A stretch of DNA of 64,000 nucleotides from Actinomycetes bacterium (lineage in GTDB: Bacteria; Actinomycetota; Actinomycetes; Propionibacteriales; Nocardioidaceae). Both the position numbers and the translations under genes were made by a program. Below are positions 1 through 9,651 of the stretch, in pieces. The notes beneath the pieces were generated by a model that saw only the letters and a program-made list of their open reading frames with translations, was not told the origin of the DNA and did no database searches. The first letter of the stretch is position 1; each line of letters begins with the position of its first letter. The stretch spans positions 1 to 64,000 of the forward strand of contig JAEWXC010000053.1 of NCBI GenBank assembly GCA_023396115.1, written 5' to 3'.

Positions 1-7
1 TGAAAGA

Positions 8-126
8 GTTACGGCGGCCATAGCGAGAGGGAAACACCCGGTCCCATTCCGAACCCGGAAGTTAAGCCTCTCAGCGCCGATGGTACTGCAACCGGGAGGT
101 TGTGGGAGAGTAGGACGCCGCCGGAC
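8..126 (+). rRNA. rrf: 5S ribosomal RNA
   Basis: Complete 5S rRNA of about 119 nt. The 5' end (GTTACGGCGG) pairs with the 3' end (CCGCCGGAC), and the conserved internal CCGAAC and GAAGTTAAGC elements are present. It lies at the very start of the window, so the 16S and 23S genes of the operon are presumably just upstream, outside it. Ends are judged by helix pairing and may be off by a few bases. Confidence 0.95.
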
Positions 127-135
127 ATACACTCA

Positions 136-167
136 GAGGAGGCCACCCAGCAATGGGTGGCCTCCTC
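136..167 (+). terminator. Terminator hairpin of the rRNA operon
   Basis: Perfect 14-bp inverted repeat (136-149 with 154-167) closed by a GCAA tetraloop, about 10 nt after the 5S rRNA. There is no long T-tract, which is common for actinobacterial terminators. It most likely ends the rRNA transcript. Confidence 0.85.
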
Positions 168-225
168 GTCATTGTGCCCCGTCTGCGTCAGACTGGGAGG
201 CACGCGTCGGAAGGAAACGAGAACA

Positions 226-1449
226 GTGGCAGATCAGCGACGAGACAACCGTGGTGGTCGTCCCGGCGGTACCCGTGGCAGCGGCCAGGGCCGCTCCGGG
301 GCTGCGCGCGGCCAGGGAGGCAAGGACTCCCGGGGTCAGGACTCGCGCGGCCGTGGCGGCGAGGGCCGTCCGGTGCGCGGCGAGCGTCCGCAGTCGGGTG
401 GGCGCAGTGGCGCCGGCCGTCCCGACCGCGCCGGGTCTGCCGCTGGTCGTGGCCGCAGTCAGGACTCGCGTCCCGCCCGTGGCGACCGCAACGATCGCCC
501 GCAGCGCGGGGACCGCAACGATCGCCCGCAGCGCGGCGACTGGAACGACCGTCCTCAGCGGGGGGACCGCAACGAGCGTCCCCAGCGTAGCGAGCGCGGG
601 GACCGCTACGACCGCCCGCAGCGCGGTGAGCGTTCGGGTCGTCCCCAGCGTGGCGAGCGTTCCGATGCTCCCCGTCGTTCCGGGACCGGTGCGCCGCGCG
701 GGCGTGTTCCCGCCGGTCGTGGTGACCGTCGTGACCGTGAGGAGCTGGTGCCCCGCACCGCCGAGCAGTCCAAGTACGACGGCCCGGAGATCCCCGACCA
801 CATCACCGGCAAGGAGCTGGGCCACAACCTCAACGCCCAATTGAAGGGCATGCCGGAGAAGCTGGCGGCGCGCGTGGCTCGCCACCTGGCCGCGGCTGCC
901 GAGCTGATCGACACCGACCCGGAGACCGCCTACCAGCACACGCTGGCGGCGCGTTCGCGGGCGTCCCGGATCGCCGTGGTGCGCGAGGCCGCCGGCGAGG
1001 CCGCCTACGCGGCGGGTCACTACGCCGAGGCGTTGGCGGACCTGCGTGCCGCCAAGCGGATGAACGGTGCCCCGGACTACCTGCCGATCATGGCCGACTG
1101 CCACCGTGCCCTCGGTCAGCCCGACCGTGCGCTGAAGCTCGCCAAGAGCCCCTCGGTGGTGAACTTCAAGCCCGAGGCCAAGGCGGAGATGACGCTCGTC
1201 GAGGCCGGTGCCCGTCGTGACATGGGCCAGATCGACGCCGCCCTGCGCACCCTCGAGCTCGCGCCGCTGAACTCCAAGAGCCGTGCCTCGTGGGTGGTGC
1301 GCCTGCGCTACGCCTACGCCGACGCGCTCGAGGCCGCCGACCGGCCCACCGACGCCCTGGCCTGGTTCCACCGGACCCACGCCATCGACGCCGACGAGAT
1401 CACCGACGCAGCCGCGCGTGCCGAGGACCTGGAGCGCCGCACCCGCTGA
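226..1449 (+). CDS. Arg/Gly-rich N-terminal repeat protein with TPR domain
   Basis: Protein of 407 aa, function not known. Residues 1 to about 180 are a low-complexity basic region rich in Arg, Gly, Asp, Asn and Gln, built of imperfect units such as GDRNDRPQR. The remainder is alpha-helical and TPR-like, with helices around residues 215-400 and Ala-rich pairs such as AYAAGHYAEALADLRAAKR. The GTG start at 226 is chosen because AAGGAAACGA lies just upstream and the 5S terminator occupies the longer 5' extension. The gene directly follows the rRNA operon. RGG/RGR-type tails often bind RNA, so a ribosome- or RNA-linked role is a guess from composition and position only. Confidence 0.8.
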   Translation: MADQRRDNRGGRPGGTRGSGQGRSGAARGQGGKDSRGQDSRGRGGEGRPVRGERPQSGGRSGAGRPDRAGSAAGRGRSQDSRPARGDRNDRPQRGDRNDRPQRGDWNDRPQRGDRNERPQRSERGDRYDRPQRGERSGRPQRGERSDAPRRSGTGAPRGRVPAGRGDRRDREELVPRTAEQSKYDGPEIPDHITGKELGHNLNAQLKGMPEKLAARVARHLAAAAELIDTDPETAYQHTLAARSRASRIAVVREAAGEAAYAAGHYAEALADLRAAKRMNGAPDYLPIMADCHRALGQPDRALKLAKSPSVVNFKPEAKAEMTLVEAGARRDMGQIDAALRTLELAPLNSKSRASWVVRLRYAYADALEAADRPTDALAWFHRTHAIDADEITDAAARAEDLERRTR

Positions 1450-1499
1450 CCTGCGAGATCGCTGGTTCTCCGGGGTCGGCCGGTGAGAGGATGCCGCCC

Positions 1500-2417
1500 A
1501 TGGTCTCCCTCTCCCGCCCGGCCCTGGAGGGCAGTGTCGCCGTGCGCGACGGTCGTCGTCTCAGCTTCGCCGAGTACGGGCCCCGCAACGGGCCGACGTT
1601 CCTGTGGATGCACGGCACCCCCGGAGGTCGGCGTCAGATCCCGATGGACGTGCGTCGCTACGCCACCGAGGCCGGTGTCCGCGTGATCGGTGTGGACCGT
1701 CCCGGGATCGGGTCCTCCACGCCCCACCTGTACCCCGAGGTGCTCGACTTCGCCGAGGACCTGCGCCACCTGCTCGACACCCTGGACGTGGAGAACGCCA
1801 GCCTGGTCGGTCTCTCCGGGGGAGGGCCGTACGCCCTGGCCGGCGCCGTGGCCCTGCCCGACCGGATCCACTCGGTCGGGGTGCTCGGCGGCGTCGCACC
1901 CACCCGGGGACCGGACGCCGTCCACGACGGACCCATCCAGCTGGCCGTGCAGCTCGCCCCCATGATCGCGGCGCTGCGCCGTCCGCTGGGGGCCGCCCTG
2001 GCCCCCGTGATCCGCTCGGTGAAGCCGCTGGCCGGCAGTGCGCTGGAGGCCTACGCGTACTTCCAGCCGGCCGGCGACAAGGCACTGCTGGCGATCCCCG
2101 AGTTCAAGGCGATGTTCCTTGACGACCTGCTCAACGGGTCCCGGTTCCAGATCTCCGCCCCGCTGGCCGACCTGGTCCTCTTCACCCGCGAGTGGGGCTT
2201 CCACCTCTCCGACGTCGACACCCGGGTCAGCTGGTGGCACGGCGACGAGGACCACATCGTGCCGTTGCACCACGGGCTGCACGTGGTGGACCGGCTGCCA
2301 GAGGCCACGATGACCGTGATGCCCGGCGAGAGCCACCTGGGTGGGCTCGCCGTGGGGGTCGACGCCGTCTCCTCGCTGCTGCCGCCCGAGGTGCTGGTCA
2401 CCGAGCTGGCCCGCTGA
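1500..2417 (+). CDS. Alpha/beta-hydrolase fold protein
   Basis: Protein of 305 aa with the alpha/beta-hydrolase pattern: the HGTPGGR oxyanion-hole segment near residue 37, the nucleophile elbow GLSGGGPYA (Gly-x-Ser-x-Gly) near residue 103, a candidate acid in HGDEDHIVP and a catalytic His in PGESHLGG near the C-terminus. No signal peptide is seen, so it is probably cytoplasmic. Substrate unknown. ATG 1500 is preferred over ATG 1491 because GAGAGG at 1485-1490 is then correctly spaced. The stop lies 2 bp before the glutaminase start, so the two are probably co-transcribed. Confidence 0.85.
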   Translation: MVSLSRPALEGSVAVRDGRRLSFAEYGPRNGPTFLWMHGTPGGRRQIPMDVRRYATEAGVRVIGVDRPGIGSSTPHLYPEVLDFAEDLRHLLDTLDVENASLVGLSGGGPYALAGAVALPDRIHSVGVLGGVAPTRGPDAVHDGPIQLAVQLAPMIAALRRPLGAALAPVIRSVKPLAGSALEAYAYFQPAGDKALLAIPEFKAMFLDDLLNGSRFQISAPLADLVLFTREWGFHLSDVDTRVSWWHGDEDHIVPLHHGLHVVDRLPEATMTVMPGESHLGGLAVGVDAVSSLLPPEVLVTELAR

Positions 2418-2419
2418 TC

Positions 2420-3700
2420 ATGACGCCGGCCTTCCGCACCCCGATCCCGGACTACCTCGAGGAGGTCCTGGGCAGCTGCGCCGAGGACGGCGGGGCGGTG
2501 GCCGACTACATCCCCGAGCTGGCGGTGGCCGACCCGGACCGGCTGGGCACCTGCATCGCCACGGTTGACGGGGTGGAGTACCTGGCCGGCGACGCCGCCG
2601 ACGAGTTCACCATCCAGTCGATCTCCAAGCCGTTCGTGCACGCCCTGGCCATGGTCGAGCACGGGATCGACGGGGTGCTCGAACAGGTCGGGGTCGAGCC
2701 GTCCGGGGAGTCGTTCGACGAGTTCTCCCTGGACCGGGCCACCGGTCGGCCGAAGAACCCGATGATCAACGCCGGCGCGATCACCACCCACGCACTGATC
2801 GGCGGACCGGGCGCCTCGGCTGCCGAGCGCCTGGAGCGGGTCCGCACCGGACTCTCCGCCCTGGCCGGCCGGGAGCTGGAGGTCGACGAGGCGGTCCGGG
2901 ACTCCGAGCTGGCCACCGCGCACCGCAACCTCGCCACCGCGCACCTGCTGCGCAGCCGAGAGGTCTTCACCGACGACCCGGCCGAGGTGGTCGCGGGCTA
3001 CACCGCCCAGTGCGCGGTGCAGGTGACGCTGGCGGATCTGGGCGCCATGGCGGCGGTGCTGGCCAACGGAGGGTTGCGGCCCGGGACCCAGGAACGCCTG
3101 TTGCCCGCCGACGTGGTCCGGCAGACCCTGAGCGTGATGCTCACCTGCGGCATGTACGACGGCGCGGGGGAGTGGATGACCCGGGTCGGCTTCCCCGCCA
3201 AGAGCGGTGTCTCCGGTGCGATCCTGGGGGTGCTGCCCGGTCAGGTGGGGATCGCGACGTTCTCGCCCCGTCTCGACGAGCACGGCAACAGCACCCGCGG
3301 GGTGCGGATCTGCCGTCGCCTCTCCGCGGACATGGGGATGCACATCATGGCCGCCCCCGAGCCCGCCCGGTCGGTGATCCGTCGGGACCGGGTGCTGCGG
3401 GCGCCGTCCGGCACCGTCCGGGTGTGCAGCCTCCAGGGCAGCGTCCAGTTCAGCGGCGCCGAACGGGTGCTGCGGGCGCTCTCCCAGGGGCCGGTGCACC
3501 ACCGCGTCGTGCTCGACCTGCGGCGGGTGCACTCGCTCGACGACGTCGCCCAGCGGATGCTGCGCGAGGCGGTCCGCCGCCTGGGCCTGGCCGGCACCCT
3601 GGTCTCGGTCGTGGACCCCGAGCAGCTGCTGCCCGGCACCCCCGGCGACGTCGAGCGGCTCGACGGCCTGGACCGGTACCGCTCGTTCGAGCGGGTTTGA
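2420..3700 (+). CDS. glsA: Glutaminase A with C-terminal STAS-like domain
   Basis: Hydrolyses L-glutamine to glutamate and ammonia. The 426-aa product has a serine beta-lactamase-like glutaminase domain (about 1-305) with the Ser67-x-x-Lys70 motif in SISK, followed by KNPMINAGAI and FPAKSGVSGAI, both typical of the family. Residues about 330-420 (SLQGSVQFSGAERVL to SVVDPEQL) look like a STAS domain, so the protein is about 110 aa longer than single-domain glutaminases. Glutaminase-STAS fusions are known in other bacteria. It starts 2 bp after the hydrolase stop. The STAS part suggests regulation by partner binding or a ligand, which is inference. Confidence 0.92.
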   Translation: MTPAFRTPIPDYLEEVLGSCAEDGGAVADYIPELAVADPDRLGTCIATVDGVEYLAGDAADEFTIQSISKPFVHALAMVEHGIDGVLEQVGVEPSGESFDEFSLDRATGRPKNPMINAGAITTHALIGGPGASAAERLERVRTGLSALAGRELEVDEAVRDSELATAHRNLATAHLLRSREVFTDDPAEVVAGYTAQCAVQVTLADLGAMAAVLANGGLRPGTQERLLPADVVRQTLSVMLTCGMYDGAGEWMTRVGFPAKSGVSGAILGVLPGQVGIATFSPRLDEHGNSTRGVRICRRLSADMGMHIMAAPEPARSVIRRDRVLRAPSGTVRVCSLQGSVQFSGAERVLRALSQGPVHHRVVLDLRRVHSLDDVAQRMLREAVRRLGLAGTLVSVVDPEQLLPGTPGDVERLDGLDRYRSFERV

Positions 3701-3900
3701 GCACCACCGGGCGCCCCACCGGGAGTCCCTGCTGCCGCGACACTCCGGGTGTCGACACGTCCGGATACTGGTGAACGGGCCCCGGATGGGTCACAATGGG
3801 ACAACAACCACACACGTGTGATTCGTGGCTGCTCACATCGCCATCTGTTCGAGACCGCTGGGGAAGGCGTATCTCGACGCCGGAGATGGAGGAGGTCACG

Positions 3901-4428
3901 GTGACCACACGCATTGCTGCTCGCCCGTCGGGAAACGGGACGAGGGGTCTGCTGTTCATTCACTCAGCGCCGTCCGCGCTGTGCCCGCACATCGAGTGGG
4001 CCGTGGGCGGCGTCCTCGGCATGGCCGTGAGCTTCGACTGGACCCCGCAGCCCGCCCAGCCCGGCACCTACCGGGCTGAGTTGTCGTGGACCGGGCACGC
4101 CGGTACCGCGGCCGAGGTGGTCTCCGCCCTGCGCGGCTGGAACCACCTCCGCTTCGAGATGACCGAGGAGCCGACCGCCTCCTCCGAGGGTGTGCGCTAC
4201 TCCTACACCCCCGAACTGGGCATCTTCCACGGTGTCGCCGGCCTGCACGGCGACCTGATGATCCCCGAGGACCGGCTCAAGGCTGCGGTGGTGAAGGCGG
4301 CGCTCGGCGAGGTCACCCTGGAGAACGAGCTGGACCGTCTGCTCGGCAAGCCCTGGGACGACGAGCTGGAGACCTTCCGCCACGCCGGCGAGGGTGCCCC
4401 GGTGCGCTGGTTGCACCAGGTCGTCTGA
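3901..4428 (+). CDS. DUF3145 family protein
   Basis: Cytoplasmic protein of 175 aa matching the actinobacterial DUF3145 family, with the characteristic segments IHSAPSALCPHIEWAVGGVLG and SYTPELGIFHGV. No catalytic residues can be assigned and the family function is unknown. The GTG start at 3901 has a strong GGAGG at 3889-3893. The 200-bp upstream gap (3701-3900) contains the palindrome CACACGTGTG near 3811-3820, a possible operator, and TACTGGTG near 3768. The gene converges with the lipoprotein gene downstream. Confidence 0.9.
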   Translation: MTTRIAARPSGNGTRGLLFIHSAPSALCPHIEWAVGGVLGMAVSFDWTPQPAQPGTYRAELSWTGHAGTAAEVVSALRGWNHLRFEMTEEPTASSEGVRYSYTPELGIFHGVAGLHGDLMIPEDRLKAAVVKAALGEVTLENELDRLLGKPWDDELETFRHAGEGAPVRWLHQVV

Positions 4429-4449
4429 GCCTCCGACCCCGCCGGTGCG

Positions 4450-4917
4450 TCAGCGCGGTCGGGGCTTGCGCAGCCGGAACACCGCCGGCGGCAGGTTGAC
4501 CACGTTCGGCACCGACGGGTCGTCGTACCAGGTCAGTTTGCCGCGCACCCGGAATTTTCCCGGCCGGGTGCCGCGCCGGCACAGCGTGTAGCGCACGGGT
4601 CCCGCCTCGGGGCCGCGGATGCTCATGAACGTCATGGCGTGGACCGCCTTCCCCCGTGGGTCCACGACCTTGAGCTCGAGCATCCAGTCGCCGTAGGGGC
4701 TGTACACGCTGTACCGGTACCCGTAGCGGTGACAGCCGCGCCGCAGACGCCCGTTCCTGGCCGTCAGCGTGCCGCCCGCCTCCTCCGCGGTGCGCACGTG
4801 CGGCTCGGTGGGAGCCGGCGCCGGGCGGGCCCGGGCCGCGCCGGGCCCGGTGGCCACCGAGGTGCAACCCAGCGCGGCCACCAGGGCCGCGACCGTGCCG
4901 ATCCGGAAGGTCATCAT
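4450..4917 (-). CDS. Putative exported lipoprotein, function unknown
   Basis: Protein of 155 aa. The N-terminus has a hydrophobic stretch ending in AALGC, an approximate lipobox, then an Ala/Pro-rich linker, so it is probably exported and perhaps lipid-anchored. The mature part (about 45-155) contains aromatic-rich segments such as YGYRYSVYSPYGDWMLELKV and KLTWYDDPSVP and is probably a small beta-sandwich domain. ATG 4917 is chosen over an in-frame ATG at 4950 because GGGAGG sits about 7 nt upstream. No family was recognised. Confidence 0.75.
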   Translation of the reverse strand: MMTFRIGTVAALVAALGCTSVATGPGAARARPAPAPTEPHVRTAEEAGGTLTARNGRLRRGCHRYGYRYSVYSPYGDWMLELKVVDPRGKAVHAMTFMSIRGPEAGPVRYTLCRRGTRPGKFRVRGKLTWYDDPSVPNVVNLPPAVFRLRKPRPR

Positions 4918-4964
4918 CGTCTGCGCCTCCCGAGGGGTGAGGTGTGTCACGTCCGACGCAGGAC

Positions 4965-5012
4965 CAACGGGCCCCGGGGTGCCGGCGTTACGCCGGCTCC
5001 CGGGGCCCGTTG
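4965..5012. terminator. Large GC-rich terminator hairpin
   Basis: Near-perfect inverted repeat with arms of about 22 bp (4965-4987 and 4991-5012) around a TTA loop and one mismatch. It lies between the accD stop on one side and the lipoprotein start on the other, both on the minus strand. It is well placed to end the long fab-acc transcript. Confidence 0.8.
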
Positions 5013-5065
5013 CTGTCAGGTGCTGGTGGTCCGGTGCGGGTGCTCCTCGGAGCGACCCGTCCCGG

Positions 5066-6489
5066 TCAGAGCGGGATGTTGCCGTGCTGTCCGCGGTGCA
5101 CGCCCTCGTCCTGCACGGAGTCCCAGATCGCCTGGGCGATCGCGGTCCGGGTGCGGTCCGGGGTGACGACCTCGTCGACCACCCCGATCTCGACGGCCTT
5201 GTCGACGCCGCCGGCGATCCGCTCGTGCTCGGCAGCGAGCTCGGCCTCGACCGCGGGACGCAGGTCCGGGGCCACCTCGGCGAGCTTGCGGCGGTGCAGG
5301 ATCCGGACCGCGGCCACGGCCCCCATCACCGCCACCTCGGCGCCCGGCCAGGCCAGCACCTTGGTGGCGCCCAGCGAGCGGGAGTTCATCGCGATGTAGG
5401 CGCCGCCGTAGGTCTTGCGGGTCACCACGGTCACCCGCGGCACCACGCACTCACCGAAGGCGTGCAGCAGCTTGGCGCCGCGTCGGACCACGCCGTCCCA
5501 CTCCTGGCCGACACCGGGCAGGTAGCCGGGCACGTCGACCAGGACGACCAGCGGCACCCCGAAGGCGTCGCACATCCGGACGAAGCGGGAGGCCTTCTCC
5601 GCCGAGAGCGAGTCCAGGCAGCCCCCCAGACGCAGCGGGTTGTTGGCCACCACGCCCACGGTGCGGCCGCCGAGGCGACCCAGGGCCGTGACGATGTTCG
5701 GGGCCCATCGCTGGTGCAGCTCGGTGACGGTGCCCTCGTCGAGGACCTGCTCGACCAGCGGGTGCACGTCGTAGGCGCGCTTGGGGGACTCGGGCAGTGC
5801 GGCGGCCAGGTCGCGGTCCTCCACCTCGGCCAGGTCCAGGCTGCCCTGGGAGCCCAGGAGTGCGGCGACCTCGCGGGCCCGACCCAGGGCCTCGGCCTCG
5901 GTCTCGGTGAGGATGTGCACCACGCCGGAGCGGCGCCCGTGCGGCTCGGGGCCACCGAGCCGGAGCATGTCGACGTCCTCGCCGGTCACCGAGCGGACCA
6001 CGTCGGGGCCGGTCACGAAGATGCGTCCCTCGGGGCCGAGCACGACGACGTCGGTCAGCGCCGGGCCGTAGGCGGCGCCACCGGCGGCCGGGCCGAGCAC
6101 GACGCTGATCTGCGGCACCACGCCGGAGGCCTGGGTCATCACCTTGAAGATGCGGCCCACGGCGTGCAGCGAGAGCACACCCTCGGCCAGCCGGGCGCCG
6201 CCGGAGTGCCACAGGCCCACGACGGGGACCCGGTCGGTGAGGGCGCGGTGGTAGGCGTCGACGACGACCTTGCAGCCCTCGTCACCCATCGCGCCGCCCA
6301 TCACGGTGGCGTCGGAGCAGAAGGCGACCACACGGGCGCCGTCCACGGTGCCGATCGCGGCGAGCATGCCCGAGTCGTCCTGCTCGCTGAGGAACTCGAC
6401 CGAGCGGTCGTCGAAGAAGGCGGTGAGCCGGTGCACCGGGTGACGCGGGTCCTCGGTGCGCGGGGGCTTGGTGGCGGCAGCGGCACTCA

Positions 6490-6490
<1 letters not shown>
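5066..6490 (-). CDS. accD6: Acyl-CoA carboxylase beta subunit (carboxyltransferase), AccD6-like
   Basis: Carboxyltransferase subunit of 474 aa that moves the carboxyl group from biotin to acetyl- or propionyl-CoA to make malonyl- or methylmalonyl-CoA. N- and C-terminal crotonase-fold halves are visible, with oxyanion-type glycine motifs such as SGGARLAEGV and the GPAAGGAAYGPALTD segment in the first half and VDVPGYLPG and TRKTYGGAYIAM in the second. Length and position as the last gene of the fab operon match mycobacterial AccD6. ATG 6490 overlaps the fabF stop by one base (TGATG) and has AGGAG upstream, so it is translationally coupled. No biotin-carboxylase partner gene is in the window. 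Confidence 0.93.
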
Positions 6491-7731
<1,241 letters not shown>

Positions 7732-7849
7732 CAGCGAACTCGATTCCTTCTCGGTGCGGAGGTGGTGTCAGTTCCGGCGGTGCCGGCGGTGCCGCGGCGT
7801 CCACCGGAGGGTGGTGCGGGAGGCGGGGCCTCCGGGGTGTCGTGTCGTG

Positions 7850-7880
7850 GGCTCCGCCGGACGTGTGGTCCGGCGGGGCC
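7850..7880. terminator. Hairpin between acpP and fabF, terminator-like
   Basis: A 12-bp stem (7850-7861 with 7869-7880, one G-T pair) and a 7-nt loop in the acpP-fabF gap. It could attenuate transcription before fabF. There is no T-tract, so termination is uncertain. The rest of 7732-7952 is G/C-rich, non-coding and without other recognised features. Confidence 0.5.
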
Positions 7881-7952
7881 CCGACCCCGACGACGGCCCT
7901 GTGTGGCCTGCGAACGTGTCGCGACGCTGGGCAGTGGTGCTCAGCGCCCGGT

Positions 7953-8306
7953 GCGGTGCTGGAGGCCGGAGCCTCCGGGAAGCCGCGTCGCCAGCGCCAC
8001 CAGATGGGTGCTCTGGCAAGGCGCCGACGCGGCGACGACCTCGTTCGGCCTTCGAGCGTCGAGCAACGCAGCCAGCGCGCCCGGATTGCGGTGCTGGAGG
8101 CCAGAGCCTCCGGGATGCCGCGTCGCGAGCGCCACCAGATGGGTGCTCTGGCAAGGCGCCGAGCCCGAGGGCGTCCTGGCTTGGCCGTCGAGCTGGCTAC
8201 CAGCGTCGCCAGACGGGTGTGCTGGCAAGGCGCCGACGCGACGACGACCTCGTTCGGCCTTCGAGCGTCGAGCAACGCAGCCAGCGCGCCCGGATCGCGG
8301 CGCTGG
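7953..8306. repeat. Tandem repeat block inside the fab operon, unit about 135 bp
   Basis: Two near-identical units start at 7953 and 8088, each opening with GCGGTGCTGGAGGCC and followed by ACCAGATGGGTGCTCTGGCA. The second unit is interrupted at about 8164-8207 by unrelated sequence, then a partial third copy runs from about 8208 and ends with GCGGCGCTGG directly against the acpP stop codon. A 59-bp segment beginning GACGACCTCGTTCGGCC occurs at about 8033 and again at about 8243. Open frames through the block are repeat artefacts. Confidence 0.9.
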
Positions 8307-8552
8307 TCAGGCCTGGGCGCGCTCGATGAAGGCGACAGCGTCCCCGACGGTCTTGAGGTTCTTGACCTCGTCGTCCGGGATCGAGACGCCGAACTTCTCC
8401 TCGGCGGCCACGACGACCTCGACCATGGACAGCGAGTCGACGTCCAGGTCGTCGACGAACGACTTGTCGAGCTGCACGTCGTCGACCTCGATGCCGGCGA
8501 CCTCGTTGACGATCTCGGCGAGGTCGGAGCGGATCTCTTCGGTGGTGGCCAT
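8307..8552 (-). CDS. acpP: Acyl carrier protein
   Basis: Acidic four-helix carrier protein of 81 aa. Ser40 in the DVDSLSMVEV motif is the predicted 4'-phosphopantetheine attachment site. It shuttles acyl chains between FabD, FabH and FabF, whose genes flank it. The ATG has AAGGAGA at ideal spacing, a strong ribosome-binding site that fits the high expression usual for ACP. Its stop codon abuts the repeat block downstream. Confidence 0.97.
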   Translation of the reverse strand: MATTEEIRSDLAEIVNEVAGIEVDDVQLDKSFVDDLDVDSLSMVEVVVAAEEKFGVSIPDDEVKNLKTVGDAVAFIERAQA

Positions 8553-8631
8553 CTCTGCTTCTCCTTGGGTGTCGGCCGGCGGGTGCCGGCTGGCGGTGTG
8601 GGTGGTGCTGGGTACTGCGGGTGGTGCTGGT

Positions 8632-9651
8632 TCAGGGGACGGTGACGACCTGGGCCGCGTAGGCCAGGCCGGCGCCGAAGGCGATGAGCAGCGCCTTGTC
8701 GCCGCTGCGGGCCTCGCCCTCGAGGACCATCCGGTCCAGGGCGAGCGGGACCGAGGCGGCCGAGGTGTTGCCCTGGTCGGCGACGTCGCGGGCGATGCGG
8801 ACGTGCGCGGGCAGCTTCATCGCCCGGGCCATCGCGTCGATGATGCGCATGTTGGCCTGGTGCGGGACGAAGACGTCGAGCTCCTCGGCGGTGATGCCGG
8901 CGGCGTCGAGCGCCTGCTGGGCGATCTTGGCCATGGTGAAGGAGGCCCAGCGGAAGACGGGGTTGCCCTGCATCACCAGGTGCGGCATGACGCCGGTGCC
9001 GGGGGCGTCGTCGCCGCCGACCACGTCGCGCCAGTCCTCGCGCTGCCGGATCAGGTCGTACTGCTCGCCGTCGGAGCCCCACACGACCGGGCTGATCCCG
9101 GGTTCGTCGGCGGCACCGACCACGGCCGCTCCCGCGCCGTCGGCGAAGATGAACGCGGTGCCGCGGTCGGTCATGTCGGTGATGTCGGAGAGCCGTTCGA
9201 CGCCGATCACCAGCACCAGACGGGCGCTGCCGGAGCGGACCAGCGAGTCGGCCAGCGCGACGCCGTGGCAGAACCCGGCGCAGGCGGCGGAGATGTCGAA
9301 GGCCGCCGGGTGGTCCAGGCCCAGCTCGGTGGCGATCGCCGGGGCGATGGCCGGGGTCTGGAGCAGGTGGCTGACGGTGGCCACCACCACGGTGTCGACC
9401 TGGGAGGCGTCGACGCCGGAGCGCTCCAGAGCGGCGCGTGCCGCCGCCACGCTCATCAGCTGGACGGTCTCGTGCGGTGCGGCGAACCGGCGCTGCTTGA
9501 TGCCGGAACGCTGCTGGATCCACTCGTCGGAGGAGTCGATCGCGTCGACGATGTCGGCGTTGGGGACCACCAGGCTGGGCCGGTAGGAGCCCAGGCCCAG
9601 GATCCGGGCGCCCGGGGCGCCGGTCGGGGTGCGCAGCACGGTGTCGACCAT
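8632..9651 (-). CDS. fabH: Beta-ketoacyl-ACP synthase III
   Basis: Starts fatty-acid chains by condensing an acyl-CoA with malonyl-ACP. The 339-aa thiolase-fold protein shows Cys124 in SAACAGFCHG, His in VPHQANMRII and Asn in DQGNTSAAS, the complete Cys-His-Asn triad. ATG 9651 is chosen because it overlaps the fabD stop by one base (TGATG). An upstream in-frame extension would lie within fabD and has no family similarity. In actinobacteria this enzyme usually accepts branched primers; that preference cannot be read here. Confidence 0.96.
   Translation of the reverse strand: MVDTVLRTPTGAPGARILGLGSYRPSLVVPNADIVDAIDSSDEWIQQRSGIKQRRFAAPHETVQLMSVAAARAALERSGVDASQVDTVVVATVSHLLQTPAIAPAIATELGLDHPAAFDISAACAGFCHGVALADSLVRSGSARLVLVIGVERLSDITDMTDRGTAFIFADGAGAAVVGAADEPGISPVVWGSDGEQYDLIRQREDWRDVVGGDDAPGTGVMPHLVMQGNPVFRWASFTMAKIAQQALDAAGITAEELDVFVPHQANMRIIDAMARAMKLPAHVRIARDVADQGNTSAASVPLALDRMVLEGEARSGDKALLIAFGAGLAYAAQVVTVP

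Noticed and set aside
7941..8228. Small proteins encoded in the fab-operon repeat block
   Set aside because: The frames repeat with the DNA unit, differ between copies and lack start signals.
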